From positions 6,160,945 through 6,224,944 of the forward strand of contig NZ_CM001165.1 of the NCBI RefSeq assembly GCF_000213055.1: DNA of 64,000 bases, in the 5' to 3' direction. Below, one piece after another: positions 53,833 through 62,435 of the stretch; within the stretch, counting starts at the first letter, position 1; every line of letters starts with the position of its first letter. The notes beneath the pieces are model-generated. The model was not told the DNA's origin. It did not search any database and was given only the letters and a program-made list of their open reading frames with translations. A program made the translations under genes and the position numbers. This DNA comes from Streptomyces sp. Tu6071. GTDB taxonomy: Bacteria > Actinomycetota > Actinomycetes > Streptomycetales > Streptomycetaceae.

Positions 53833-53952
53833 CCGGACGACGGCTCCCCGCCCGCGCCACGTCCCAGGACTACCCGGACCACGGCTACCCGCCCGCGAAT
53901 TGCGCCACGTCCCAGGGCTGCCAGGATCACGGACTCCCGCCAGCGAACCCCG
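53818..53952 (+). repeat. Three ~45-bp tandem units at the 3' end of the uridine-kinase-like gene
   Basis: Units start GTCCCCCAGGACTGACC (53818), GTCCCAGGACTACCCGG (53861) and GTCCCAGGGCTGCCAGG (53909). The first includes the last codons and stop of the gene. Confidence 0.7.
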
Positions 53953-54000
53953 CGCCCAGCGCCGGACCACGGTTCCCCACGGCCGCCCCCGGCCGCTCAG

Positions 54001-54050
54001 GACCGGACCGCGGGCTCCCACCCGCGACCGGACCGCAAGCTCCCACCCGC
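54001..54050 (+). repeat. 25-bp tandem duplication
   Basis: GACCGGACCGC..CTCCCACCCGC twice, 23 of 25 positions identical, 14 bp past the alkyltransferase stop. Confidence 0.75.
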
Positions 54051-54063
54051 GACACCCCGCCCC

Positions 54064-54669
54064 TCAGAACAACGGCTCCGGCAGCACCCCCTCCAGCGCC
54101 AGCAACTGCCGCTTCGTCTCCACGCCGCCCCCGAAGCCCCCGATTCCGCCGTCCCGCTCCACCACCCGGTGACAGGCCACGAAGAGCGGGAGCGGATTCG
54201 CCCCCATCGCGAGCCCCACCGCCTGTGCCGCGCCGGGCTGCCCCACCCTGCGCGCCAGCTCCCCGTACCCGACGACCGCCCCGAGCGGCACCTCCGCCGC
54301 CAGGACCCGCAGCACCTCGCGCTGAAAACCGGTGACGAGCGACCAGTCCAGGGGCGGCCCGGCGAGTTCGCCGTCACCCGCGAAGTACCTGTCCAGCGCC
54401 TCGCCCGCCGCCTCGACCGCGTGCGCCCCCGTCGCCGGGTCCTCCGGGCCGCCGAGACGCGCGGCGAGCGCCGCCCGCTCCCGGGCCGCCGTCCGCGCGT
54501 CCGCGTGGAAGGCGACCCGGACCAGGCCGGCGGCCGTCGCCGCCAGGAAGAGTGGCCCGATCGGGCTCTCCACCACCCCCGAGGTCCAGCCCCGGGGCCC
54601 CTCCGGCGCGTCGGAGCGCTCCGGAGCGGGCCCCAGGGCGCCGGGCTCCGCGGACGTGTCACTGTTCAT
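54064..54669 (-). CDS. ogt: Methylated-DNA--protein-cysteine methyltransferase
   Basis: 201 residues. Suicide repair of O6-alkylguanine. The active-site block is LPLFVACHRVVERDGGIGGF (family motif PCHRV, here ACHRV), preceded by the HTH-like VTGFQREVLRVLAAEVPLGA and VGYGELARRVGQPGAAQAVG. A ~30-residue Pro/Glu-rich N-terminus is extra. ATG 54669 is chosen because it lies 6 nt from a TACGGT box of a damage-type promoter; a GTG at 54675 would sit inside that spacing. Confidence 0.92.
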   Translation of the reverse strand: MNSDTSAEPGALGPAPERSDAPEGPRGWTSGVVESPIGPLFLAATAAGLVRVAFHADARTAARERAALAARLGGPEDPATGAHAVEAAGEALDRYFAGDGELAGPPLDWSLVTGFQREVLRVLAAEVPLGAVVGYGELARRVGQPGAAQAVGLAMGANPLPLFVACHRVVERDGGIGGFGGGVETKRQLLALEGVLPEPLF

Positions 54670-54675
54670 GCGCAC

Positions 54676-54698
54676 ACCGTACGACCGCCCACTGACAA
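54676..54698 (-). promoter_or_regulatory. RecA-NDp/PafBC-type promoter of the alkyltransferase gene
   Basis: Read leftward: TTGTCAGTG, exactly 8 nt, TACGGT, 6 nt, ATG. Perfect match to TTGTCRGTG-N8-TANNNT. Confidence 0.8.
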
Positions 54699-54752
54699 CG
54701 CCCTCTGCACCGCGTCTGACCAGGTGTTTCCCCTGTCGGCCGCTGTCGCTCG

Positions 54753-55637
54753 TCAGCCGCCCAGCGCGTCGCGCACGACGTCAGGGGCGTTGCTGATGAT
54801 CCCGTCCACGCCCTTGTCGGCCGCCACCACCGTGTCGTTCGGGGTGTCGACGGTCCAGGTGAAGACCTCCAGCGGCTTGTCGTGCGGGCCCTTCAGCGCG
54901 TGCGCCGCCGCGACCCAGTCGGCACCGATCGTCGTGTGCGAGGGATTGATCTGGTCGGCGAAACGGGCGTACTCGGGCAGCTGGGCCTGCGTCGGCGTGC
55001 CGAGGAAGCCGGTCTTCACGTCGGGCCGCTGCTTGTGCACCTCCTTGATGCTCTTCGCGTCGAAGCTCTGCACCACCAGACGGTGCCGCACGTGCCCGCG
55101 GTCGAGCCAGCCGCTGTTGCGCAGCTCGGCCAGCGTCTCGGCCTCGATGCCCGGGTAGAGATCGGGGCTCTTCAGCTCCAGGATCAGGTTCTGGTGGGTC
55201 TGGGTGATCTCGTTCAGGTACTCCTTCAAGGTCGGGATGCGCGTACCGGCGAAGGAGGGGTCGTACCAGGTCCCCGCGTCGAGCCGCGCGATCTCCGCCG
55301 CGGTGAAGTCGCGCACGTTCCACGGCGCGCGATCGGGGAAGACCTGCTCGACGTCGGTCGTACGGGTGAGGGTCGTGTCGTGCAGGACGATCAGCTCTCC
55401 GTCCTTGGTGCGCTGGACGTCGTTCTCCACCCAGCGGAACCCCAGCTCGGCCGCCTTCTCGACGGAGGGCAGGGTGTTCTCGGGCGCGTAGGCGGGCGCA
55501 CCGCGATGTCCCACGACCGTGATTCCGGCGGGGCTGTGCGCGCTGTCGGCTGCCGAGGCGGACGCGGCGGGGAGGCCGACGAGGGCTCCGCTGCCGAGGA
55601 TCGCGACGGTCACTGCTGTTGCGGCTCGTGCGGACAA
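54753..55637 (-). CDS. Secreted glycerophosphodiester phosphodiesterase
   Basis: 294 residues. Signal peptide MSARAATAVTVAILGSGALV cleaved near ASA. The GDPD barrel has VVGHRGAPAYAPENTLPSVE (catalytic His, Glu), WVENDVQRTKDGELIVLHDT (metal Glu/Asp, second His) and ILELKSPDLYPGIEAETL. It hydrolyses glycerophosphodiesters to glycerol-3-phosphate outside the cell, possibly scavenging phosphate. TTG at 55637 is chosen with AGGAG 7 nt upstream; a GTG further up would add 10 residues before the signal. Confidence 0.9.
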   Translation of the reverse strand: MSARAATAVTVAILGSGALVGLPAASASAADSAHSPAGITVVGHRGAPAYAPENTLPSVEKAAELGFRWVENDVQRTKDGELIVLHDTTLTRTTDVEQVFPDRAPWNVRDFTAAEIARLDAGTWYDPSFAGTRIPTLKEYLNEITQTHQNLILELKSPDLYPGIEAETLAELRNSGWLDRGHVRHRLVVQSFDAKSIKEVHKQRPDVKTGFLGTPTQAQLPEYARFADQINPSHTTIGADWVAAAHALKGPHDKPLEVFTWTVDTPNDTVVAADKGVDGIISNAPDVVRDALGG

Positions 55638-56034
55638 GAAGGCTCCTGGAGTTCGCGGGATCACTGACAGTAGGAGCGTGACCGCTGCGGAGCGCGCGCA
55701 GACAGATGCGCGATGGCCACACCCCGAACGGAGCGCGACCGGTCGGACGCACCCCGGGACGGCTCCCGCGCGCCGCCGGGGAAAGCCCAGGTCAGGGAGG
55801 TATGGGCGCAGTCGAGGGCGCATGCGGCACACCGGGCGCGTGGTCACCGCCCGTACCGCACCGCACGCCGGCCTCCCGGTGCGCGGGGACCCCGGGTGAC
55901 CGGTGCGCGGCCGGATTCGAACGGCGCGCCGCTCACGCCGGGGGCGCGCGCTCCCTGCCCGCACGCGGTCCGAGTCCCTTCCGTACGCGGTGCGGCCCGT
56001 TCTCCCGCGTGGTGCGCCTCGTTCGCCGGGACGC
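55638..56034. other. Divergent region between GDPD and uvrB
   Basis: No gene supported. A GATTCGAAC-like string near 55914 recalls a tRNA T-arm but no cloverleaf forms. No PHO box recognised for the GDPD gene. Confidence 0.35.
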
Positions 56035-56057
56035 TTGTCAGTGGTCGGTCGTACCGT
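56035..56057 (+). promoter_or_regulatory. RecA-NDp/PafBC-type promoter of uvrB
   Basis: TTGTCAGTG, exactly 8 nt, TACCGT, then 7 nt to the ATG. Perfect match to TTGTCRGTG-N8-TANNNT. The GGAGG that looks like an RBS lies wholly within those 7 nt, so it may or may not be transcribed. Confidence 0.85.
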
Positions 56058-56064
56058 GGAGGAC

Positions 56065-58218
56065 ATGCGGCCCGTAACTCAGATCGAACGCACGGTGGCG
56101 CCTTTCGAGGTCGTCAGCCCGTACTCGCCCAGCGGTGACCAGCCCACCGCCATCGCCGAGCTGGAGAAGCGCGTCAAGGGCGGGGAGAAGGACGTCGTCC
56201 TGCTCGGCGCGACCGGCACCGGCAAGTCGGCGACCACCGCGTGGATGATCGAGCGGCTCCAGCGGCCGACCCTCGTCATGGCGCCCAACAAGACCCTCGC
56301 GGCCCAGCTCGCCAACGAGTTCCGCGAGCTGCTCCCGAACAACGCGGTCGAGTACTTCGTCTCGTACTACGACTACTACCAGCCGGAGGCGTACGTCCCG
56401 CAGTCGGACACCTACATCGAGAAGGACTCCTCGATCAACGAGGAGGTCGAGCGGCTGCGCCACTCCGCGACGAACTCGCTGCTCACCCGCAGGGACGTCG
56501 TCGTGGTCGCCTCCGTCTCCTGCATCTACGGTCTCGGTACGCCGCAGGAGTACGTGGACCGCATGGTCCCCCTCAAGGTCGGCGACGAGCTGGACCGCGA
56601 CGAGCTGCTGCGCCGCTTCGTCGACATCCAGTACACGCGCAACGACGTCGCCTTCACCCGCGGGACCTTCCGCGTGCGCGGCGACACGATCGAGATCTTC
56701 CCCGTGTACGAGGAGCTCGCCGTCCGCATCGAGATGTTCGGCGACGAGATCGAGGCGCTCTCCCTGCTCCACCCGCTCACCGGTGAGGTCATCAGCGACG
56801 ATCAGCAGGTGTACGTCTTCCCCGCCTCGCACTACATCGCGGGTCCCGAGCGCATGGAACGGGCGATCAAAGGCATCGAGAAGGAGCTGGAGGTGCGGCT
56901 CGCCGAGCTGGAGAAGCAGGGCAAGCTCCTGGAGGCGCAGCGGCTGCGGATGCGGACGACGTACGACATCGAGATGCTCCGCCAGATCGGCACCTGCTCC
57001 GGCGTCGAGAACTACTCGATGCACTTCGACGACCGCGAGCCCGGCTCCCCGCCGAACACCCTGCTCGACTACTTCCCCGAGGACTTCCTCCTCGTCATCG
57101 ACGAGTCCCACGTCACCGTCCCGCAGATCGGCGCGATGTACGAGGGCGACGCCTCGCGCAAGCGCACACTCGTCGACCACGGCTTCCGCCTCCCCTCGGC
57201 GCTGGACAACCGGCCGCTGAAGTGGGAGGAGTTCCAGAAGCGCATCGGCCAGGCGGTGTACCTCTCCGCGACCCCGGGGAACTACGAGCTGTCCCGCTCC
57301 GACGGCTTCGTGGAGCAGATCATCCGCCCGACCGGGCTCGTCGACCCGGAGATCGTCGTCAAGCCGACCGAGGGCCAGATCGACGACCTCGTCCACGAGA
57401 TCCGCGAGCGCACGGAGAAGGACGAGCGCGTCCTCGTCACGACGCTCACCAAGAAGATGGCCGAGGACCTCACCGACTACTTCCTCGAACTCGGGATCAA
57501 CGTCCGCTACCTGCACAGCGACGTCGACACGCTGCGGCGCATCGAGCTGCTGCGCGAGCTGCGGGCCGGGGAGTACGACGTCCTCGTCGGGATCAACCTG
57601 CTCCGCGAGGGCCTCGACCTCCCCGAGGTCTCCCTCGTCGCGATCCTCGACGCCGACAAGGAGGGCTTCCTGCGCTCGGGGACCTCGCTCATCCAGACCA
57701 TCGGGCGCGCCGCCCGTAACGTCTCGGGGCAGGTCCACATGTACGCGGACAAGATCACGCCCGCGATGGAACGGGCCATCGACGAGACCAACCGCCGTCG
57801 CGCCAAGCAGATCGCGTACAACACGGAGCGCGGTATCGACCCGCAGCCGCTGCGCAAGAAGATCAACGACATCGTCGCCTCGATCGCGCGCGAGGAGGTC
57901 GACACCGACTCGCTGCTCGGTACGGGGTACCGGCAGGCCAAGGAGGGCAAGGGCGCCAAGACCCCCGTGCCCGCGCTCGGCGGCAAGGCGACGGCGGAGT
58001 CGGGCAAGGCGGCGAAGGGCAAGGCCAAGAAGGGCAAGGCCGCGACCGCGCCTACCGACCAGCCGGGTGCCGCGCTCGCCCAGCAGATCGAGGAGATGAC
58101 CGACCGCATGCGCGCCGCCGCCGCCGACCTGCAGTTCGAGGTGGCCGCGCGGCTGCGCGACGAGGTCTCCGAGATGAAGAAGGAACTGCGGCAGATGAAG
58201 GAGGCCGGGGTGGCCTGA
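56065..58218 (+). CDS. uvrB: Excinuclease ABC subunit B
   Basis: 717 residues. Nucleotide-excision repair damage verification and strand opening with UvrA and UvrC. Walker [16 protein letters not shown] (about 46-60), the beta-hairpin [26 protein letters not shown] and helicase motifs [20 protein letters not shown] and QTIGRAARN are all present. A Lys/Ala-rich spacer ([13 protein letters not shown]) precedes the C-terminal UVR domain [20 protein letters not shown]. The ATG at 56065 follows GGAGG and a damage-type promoter. uvrA lies 4 kb downstream but is separately transcribed. Confidence 0.98.
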   Translation: MRPVTQIERTVAPFEVVSPYSPSGDQPTAIAELEKRVKGGEKDVVLLGATGTGKSATTAWMIERLQRPTLVMAPNKTLAAQLANEFRELLPNNAVEYFVSYYDYYQPEAYVPQSDTYIEKDSSINEEVERLRHSATNSLLTRRDVVVVASVSCIYGLGTPQEYVDRMVPLKVGDELDRDELLRRFVDIQYTRNDVAFTRGTFRVRGDTIEIFPVYEELAVRIEMFGDEIEALSLLHPLTGEVISDDQQVYVFPASHYIAGPERMERAIKGIEKELEVRLAELEKQGKLLEAQRLRMRTTYDIEMLRQIGTCSGVENYSMHFDDREPGSPPNTLLDYFPEDFLLVIDESHVTVPQIGAMYEGDASRKRTLVDHGFRLPSALDNRPLKWEEFQKRIGQAVYLSATPGNYELSRSDGFVEQIIRPTGLVDPEIVVKPTEGQIDDLVHEIRERTEKDERVLVTTLTKKMAEDLTDYFLELGINVRYLHSDVDTLRRIELLRELRAGEYDVLVGINLLREGLDLPEVSLVAILDADKEGFLRSGTSLIQTIGRAARNVSGQVHMYADKITPAMERAIDETNRRRAKQIAYNTERGIDPQPLRKKINDIVASIAREEVDTDSLLGTGYRQAKEGKGAKTPVPALGGKATAESGKAAKGKAKKGKAATAPTDQPGAALAQQIEEMTDRMRAAAADLQFEVAARLRDEVSEMKKELRQMKEAGVA

Positions 58219-58250
58219 GGGAGACGGGCTGCCGCTGCCGAGCTGTGCAG

Positions 58251-58279
58251 GGGGGCGCCCGCGCCGGTCGGGCGCCCCC
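58251..58279 (+). terminator. Terminator of uvrB
   Basis: Perfect 10-bp stem GGGGGCGCCC / GGGCGCCCCC with a 9-nt loop, 32 nt past the stop. Confidence 0.75.
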
Positions 58280-58611
58280 GGCTTCCGTTTCGGGCGGGCG
58301 CCATGACGGCATCGGTCTCGGGTGGGCGCCGTGCCTGCGGCCGGTCCCGGAGTTCACTCCGGCCGGTCCCGGACGACGTCCCTCGGCGCCCGACCGCGTT
58401 CCTCGCCGCCCGGCCGTTTCACTCGTCCGGATGATCCGTGACGGGCCCCTGGCGGGGTCGCCCACCCGGGTCACGCGGTCCGCCCCCGTGTCCCGGGACG
58501 GCCACAATCCGGCGTACGGGGGCTGCGCCGCCCCCCGCCGCCGTGCGAGGGTCGGGGCGGGCGCTCTACGGGGGAGCGCCCCTGTGACACAGGCACGGAA
58601 GGTGGGGACAC
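58280..58611. other. Gap upstream of terD
   Basis: 332 bp without a supportable gene. Contains GGTGGGCGCC/GGCGGGCGCC direct repeats near 58300-58330 and no promoter I can assign. Confidence 0.35.
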
Positions 58612-59196
58612 GTGACGGTCAACTTGGCCAAGGGACAGGGCATCAGTCTGGAGAAGGGCGACGGGGGAGCGCTGACGGCGGTCCGGATGGGGCTCGGCTG
58701 GCAGGCCGCGCCCCGCAAGAGGGGACTGCTGGGGCTGGTGCGCCCCCGGGAGATCGACCTGGACGCCTCCGCCGTGCTCTTCAGCGGGAAGAAGTCGGTC
58801 GACGTCGTCTTCTTCCAGCACCTCACGAGCAACGACGGCTCGATCCGGCACACCGGGGACAACCTGGTCGGGGGAGCGGGGCAGGGGGACGACGACGAAT
58901 CGATCCTCGTCGACCTCCAGCGGGTGCCCGCGGAGATCGACCAGATCGTCTTCACGGTGAACTCCTTCACCGGCCAGACCTTCCAGGAGGTCCAGAACGC
59001 CTTCTGCCGGCTCGTCGACGAGACGACCGGGCAGGAGCTGGCCCGGCACACCCTGGCGGGCGGCGGCCCGTACACCGCGCAGATCATGGCGAAGGTGCAC
59101 CGCGCCGACGGCGGCTGGCGGATGACCGCCCTGGGCACGCCCGCTCAGGGCCGCACCTTCCAGGACCTCGTCCCGGCGATCCTGCCGCTGCTCTGA
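58612..59196 (+). CDS. terD: TerD family protein
   Basis: 194 residues, the usual TerD size. VNLAKGQGISLEKGDGG start, LGWQAAP, DLDASAVLFSGKK, VVFFQHLTSNDGSIRHTGDN and the calcium-site acidic stretch GDDDESILVDL are present. VFTVNSFTGQTFQEVQNAFC and the ALGTPAQGRTFQDLVPAILP end complete it. TerD domains bind Ca2+ and are tied to tellurite and stress resistance and, in Streptomyces, development. GTG start with AAGGTGGGG upstream. Confidence 0.92.
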   Translation: MTVNLAKGQGISLEKGDGGALTAVRMGLGWQAAPRKRGLLGLVRPREIDLDASAVLFSGKKSVDVVFFQHLTSNDGSIRHTGDNLVGGAGQGDDDESILVDLQRVPAEIDQIVFTVNSFTGQTFQEVQNAFCRLVDETTGQELARHTLAGGGPYTAQIMAKVHRADGGWRMTALGTPAQGRTFQDLVPAILPLL

Positions 59197-59375
59197 GCGT
59201 CCCGGCGCCGCGAACGCGTGAATCCGGGAGCGTGAATCCGGGAGCACCCGCCGAGGGTGCTCCCGGCTCGCGGAACGCCTGCCGCGCGAGCGGGGAAGGG
59301 CACGGCGAGAGGCCGGGCCCGGCCCGTCCGGCACCTCCTCCCACCTGCACCTTTTGGATTTCTTTTACCTCCGCC

Positions 59376-59404
59376 TTTACATCTCTTGGGTATCCCCGTA
59401 CCTT
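59376..59404 (+). promoter_or_regulatory. Probable promoter of the terC riboswitch transcript
   Basis: TTTACA (59376-59381), 17-nt spacer, TACCTT (59399-59404), in a locally T-rich patch. Transcription would begin just before the riboswitch. Confidence 0.55.
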
Positions 59405-59412
59405 GTGAACAG

Positions 59413-59514
59413 CGGAGGGGAGTACTCCTCAAGCGGCGTACCCGTCAATACGGACCGTGCAGGTCCCGGGGCGTCGGCCACGTGCCCGAGCGGCTGTGGT
59501 GGAAGAGACCTCCG
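59413..59514 (+). promoter_or_regulatory. Manganese (yybP-ykoY) riboswitch
   Basis: 5' strand GGAGGGGAGTA (59414-59424) and 3' strand GAGACCTCC (59505-59513) form the P1/L1 signature of the class, GGGGAGUA ... GAGACCU. CCGTCAATACGG (hairpin with the conserved GUCA) lies between. P1 is GGAGG/CCTCC. The gene controlled is a TerC-family protein, the best-known partner of this riboswitch. Mn2+ binding is family knowledge. Confidence 0.85.
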
Positions 59515-59556
59515 GCAGCGACGAGCTGATCGAATGCCGTGACGTACTGCCGGAGG
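59509..59556 (+). promoter_or_regulatory. Riboswitch expression platform: RBS-masking hairpin of terC
   Basis: CCTCCGGCAG (59509-59518) is the exact complement of CTGCCGGAGG (59547-59556), which contains the terC Shine-Dalgarno. The same CCTCC is the 3' strand of riboswitch P1, so the two pairings exclude each other. Metal binding would free the RBS (translation ON). Confidence 0.75.
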
Positions 59557-59560
59557 CGCA

Positions 59561-60634
59561 GTGAACATCTCTCTCACCGTTTGGCTGATCACGATCTTGG
59601 CCCTGCTGGCCATGATCGCGGTCGACTTCCTCATCGGACGCAAACCCCACGAGGTCTCCCTCAAGGAGGCCGGGATCTGGACGGTCGTCTGGATCGCCCT
59701 CGCCTGTCTCTTCGGTGTCGGGCTGCTGGTCTTCGCGGGGGGCAAGCAGGGCAGCGAGTTCTTCGCCGGATTCATCACCGAGAAATCGCTCAGCGTCGAC
59801 AATCTCTTCGTCTTCGTGCTGATCATGGCGAAGTTCGCGGTCCCCGCGAAGTTCCAGCAGCGCGTGCTCCTCGTCGGCGTGCTCATCGCGCTCGTGCTGA
59901 GGACCCTCTTCATCCTCGCGGGCGCCGCGATGATCGAGAACTTCTCGTGGATCTTCTACATCTTCGGCGCCTTCCTGCTCTACACCGCCTGGAAGCTCAT
60001 CAAGGAGGCGCGGGAGGACGACGAGACGGAGGAGGAGTTCGAGGAGAACAAGCTCCTCAAGTCCCTGGAGGTCCGTTTCGGCGTCGCCGACAGGTACCAC
60101 GGCACCAAGCTCTTCGTGCGGCAGCACGGCAAGCGGATCATGACGCCCATGCTCGTCGTGATCCTCGCCATCGGCACGACGGACGTCCTCTTCGCCCTCG
60201 ACTCCATCCCGGCGATCTTCGGGCTCACCCAGGACCCGTACATCGTCTTCACGGCGAACGCCTTCGCGCTGATGGGGCTGCGCCAGCTCTACTTCCTCAT
60301 CGGCGGACTGCTCAAGAAGCTCGTCCACCTCAGCTACGGGCTCTCGGTCATCCTCGGCTTCATCGGGGTCAAGCTCGTGCTCCACGCCCTCCACGAGAGC
60401 GGCGTGCACGTCCCGGAGATCCCGACGACCGTCTCGCTCGGCGTCATCGTCGCCGTCCTCGCGATCACGACGGTCACGAGCCTGCTCGCCACGCGCAGGC
60501 AGCGCGAGGCCGAGAAGGCCGCCGGGACGGGCTCGGAGCACGCGGCGGTGGGCGCGGGGACCGAGCGGCACGAGCACACAGACGCGGCCCAGCCGTCCAG
60601 GGACGGGGACGACGGGGCCGGACCGAGGCGCTGA
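59561..60634 (+). CDS. terC: TerC family membrane protein (probable Mn2+ exporter/metallation factor)
   Basis: 357 residues with about nine membrane helices. TerC signatures are EKSLSVDNLFVFVLI (acidic, in-membrane), GALLLYTAWKL-like IFGAFLLYTAWKLIKEARED, then GTTDVLFALDSIPAIFGLTQ and FALMGLRQLYFLIGGLL. A ~60-residue hydrophilic C-terminus (HEHTDAAQPSRDGDDG) is variable. Control by a Mn2+ riboswitch argues for manganese efflux or metallation rather than tellurite resistance. GTG start with GGAGG 4 nt upstream. Confidence 0.93.
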   Translation: MNISLTVWLITILALLAMIAVDFLIGRKPHEVSLKEAGIWTVVWIALACLFGVGLLVFAGGKQGSEFFAGFITEKSLSVDNLFVFVLIMAKFAVPAKFQQRVLLVGVLIALVLRTLFILAGAAMIENFSWIFYIFGAFLLYTAWKLIKEAREDDETEEEFEENKLLKSLEVRFGVADRYHGTKLFVRQHGKRIMTPMLVVILAIGTTDVLFALDSIPAIFGLTQDPYIVFTANAFALMGLRQLYFLIGGLLKKLVHLSYGLSVILGFIGVKLVLHALHESGVHVPEIPTTVSLGVIVAVLAITTVTSLLATRRQREAEKAAGTGSEHAAVGAGTERHEHTDAAQPSRDGDDGAGPRR

Positions 60635-60654
60635 CCGTACGCGGCACGCCTCAC

Positions 60655-60695
60655 GCGTGGTCCTCGCCCGCCATGGGGACGGGCGGGGACCACGC
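60655..60695 (+). terminator. Terminator of terC
   Basis: 16-bp stem starting GCGTGGTCCTCGCCCG and ending CGGGCGGGGACCACGC with one wobble, followed by TTCTT. Confidence 0.8.
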
Positions 60696-60760
60696 TTCTT
60701 CATGCCCGGGGCCGTCGTGATAGATCTCGGTCGAGCTTCAGCCCCGGACCGGAGGACCCC

Positions 60761-61216
60761 ATGCCGCACACCTTCACGACCGCCCCGCTCATGGTGCTCA
60801 ACGGGCCCAACCTGAACCTCCTCGGCAAGCGGCAGCCCGAGGTCTACGGCACCGACACGCTCGCCGACGTCGAGGCGCTGTGCGCCCGTACCGCCGAGAG
60901 ACTGGGCGGCCGTGCGGACGCCCGGCAGAGCAACCACGAGGGGCAGCTCGTCGACTGGGTGCACGAGGCGCGCGAGCACCACTGCGGCATCGTCATCAAC
61001 CCCGCCGCGTACTCGCACACCTCCGTCGCCCTCCTCGACGCGCTCCAGGCGTGCGAGGGGCTCCCCGTCGTCGAGGTCCACCTCTCGAACATCCACAAGC
61101 GCGAGCAGTTCCGGCACCACTCCTACGTCTCGCTGCGCGCCGACGCGGTCATCGCCGGCTGCGGCCTCCAGGGCTACGGCTTCGCCGTGGAGCGGGTCGC
61201 GGCGCTGCTGGGCTGA
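60761..61216 (+). CDS. aroQ: 3-dehydroquinate dehydratase, type II
   Basis: 151 residues. Third step of the shikimate pathway (3-dehydroquinate to 3-dehydroshikimate). [21 protein letters not shown] carries the catalytic Arg and Tyr (lid), [33 protein letters not shown], then [20 protein letters not shown] (catalytic His region). ATG with GGAGGACC upstream. Type II dodecamer family by length and motifs. Confidence 0.96.
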   Translation: MPHTFTTAPLMVLNGPNLNLLGKRQPEVYGTDTLADVEALCARTAERLGGRADARQSNHEGQLVDWVHEAREHHCGIVINPAAYSHTSVALLDALQACEGLPVVEVHLSNIHKREQFRHHSYVSLRADAVIAGCGLQGYGFAVERVAALLG

Positions 61217-61226
61217 GGACCGGCCG

Positions 61227-61272
61227 GTACGGGCCCGGGGCGCCCTCTCGTACGGCGCGCCCCGTCCCGTAC
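61227..61272. terminator. Possible bidirectional terminator between aroQ and MBL gene
   Basis: GTACGGG (61227-61233) / CCCGTAC (61266-61272) plus inner GGGGCG / CGCCCC pairing, in the 76-bp gap between convergent genes. Confidence 0.45.
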
Positions 61273-61292
61273 GGGCGGGAGCGCGCCGGGTC

Positions 61293-61949
61293 TCACCAGC
61301 CCCGTGCCCGCCACTCGCCGAGGTGCGGGCGTTCGGCGCCGAGCGAGGTGTCGTCGCCGTGGCCCGGGTAGATCCACGTCTCGTCCGGCAGCGGCGTGAA
61401 GAGGCGCTCCTCCACGTCGCCGATGAGCTGCTGGAAGGCCGCCGCGTCGCCCCGCGTGTTGCCGACGCCGCCGGGGAAGAGCGAATCCCCCGTGAACACG
61501 TGCGGGGCGCCGTCCGGGTCGTCGTAGACGAGCGCGACCGAGCCGGGGGTGTGCCCCCGCAGGTGCCGTACCCCCAGCTCCACGCGGCCGACCCGCACCA
61601 CGTCCCCGTCGTCGAGCGGGGCGTCCGTGGGGACGGGGATGCCCGCCGCGTCCTCGCGCCCGGCGCAGGTCAGCGCCCCGGTCGCCGCGACGACCTCCGC
61701 GAGCGCCTGCCAGTGGTCGGGGTGCTGGTGCGTCGTGACGACCGTGCGCAGCCCGTCCGGGCCGATGAGCCGGAGCAGGGTCCCCGGCTCCGCCGCCGCG
61801 TCGATGAGCAACTGCTCGCCCGTCTCCCGGCAGCGCAGCAGGTAGGCGTTGTTCTCCATGGGGCCGACGGCGACCTTGGAGATGATCAGCTCGCCCAGTT
61901 CGTGCGCCTCGGCGGGCCCGCCCACCCGCACTTTTCCGCTGTACGTCAT
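61293..61949 (-). CDS. MBL-fold metallo-hydrolase (glyoxalase II-like)
   Basis: 218 residues. Metal motif VVTTHQHPDHWQALAEVV (HxHxDH), GHTPGSVALVYDD (third-ligand His), FTGDSLFPGGVGNTRGD (bridging Asp) and WIYPGHGDDTSLG (last His). The pattern is that of hydroxyacylglutathione hydrolase-like enzymes; the actinobacterial substrate could be a mycothiol conjugate. ATG 61949 lies 7 nt after a TAGGGT -10 box, in a damage-type promoter; no RBS. Confidence 0.9.
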   Translation of the reverse strand: MTYSGKVRVGGPAEAHELGELIISKVAVGPMENNAYLLRCRETGEQLLIDAAAEPGTLLRLIGPDGLRTVVTTHQHPDHWQALAEVVAATGALTCAGREDAAGIPVPTDAPLDDGDVVRVGRVELGVRHLRGHTPGSVALVYDDPDGAPHVFTGDSLFPGGVGNTRGDAAAFQQLIGDVEERLFTPLPDETWIYPGHGDDTSLGAERPHLGEWRARGW

Positions 61950-61956
61950 GCGGCAC

Positions 61957-61979
61957 ACCCTAGAGCGCCCCACTGACAG
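61957..61979 (-). promoter_or_regulatory. RecA-NDp/PafBC-type promoter of the MBL gene
   Basis: Read leftward: CTGTCAGTG, exactly 8 nt, TAGGGT, 7 nt, ATG. One mismatch (T1) to TTGTCRGTG-N8-TANNNT. Confidence 0.65.
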
Positions 61980-62435
61980 CCCCCGGGACCGCCCGTGACG
62001 GCGGTGTCCCGCGCGCCGTTGTGACGGTGGGCACAGCCCGCACGGCCCGAGGCGTGGCCCCTGCCGGGCCCCGCGCGTCAAGCCGCATCCGCTGCCGCGA
62101 CTCGTACGGGTGAAGAAGTCCGGCGGCGGCCCAGAATCGAAAGTGCGTGCTATACGCTCGGAGGTGCGGTCACGAGGCATGCTGGAGGGATGACCGGGAA
62201 GGGGTGACAAACCCCGCGGAATCAGCACGGTTCCCCCGGTGTTCTCGACAGGGACGGTGGCGGCGCGGTCGCGCAGGCGCCCCCGCCCCCGTGACAGCCC
62301 ATCGCCGAGACGGCGCGCGCGGGCCGGACCGGAAGGTCCCGCACCGCGAGCACAGACCCGTCCGTGCCCGATGGCCCAGACATTTTCCGAAGCGGGGTGC
62401 GCCCGGCTTCACCGATCAGAAAGGTGCGGACCGGC
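61980..62435. other. Gap upstream of uvrA
   Basis: 456 bp with no supportable gene. TATACG at 62151-62156 is the best -10 candidate. I find no LexA-type SOS box and no TTGTCRGTG promoter here, in contrast to uvrB. Confidence 0.4.

Noticed and set aside
55905..55945. tRNA-like string GGATTCGAACGG
   Set aside because: Only a weak T-arm resemblance; no acceptor, D or anticodon arm can be built on either strand.
61980..62435. LexA (SOS) box or PafBC promoter in front of uvrA
   Set aside because: No GAAC-N4-GTTC palindrome and no TTGTCRGTG-N8-TANNNT; TTGTGACGGTG near 62015 breaks the motif and has no -10 box at the right distance.
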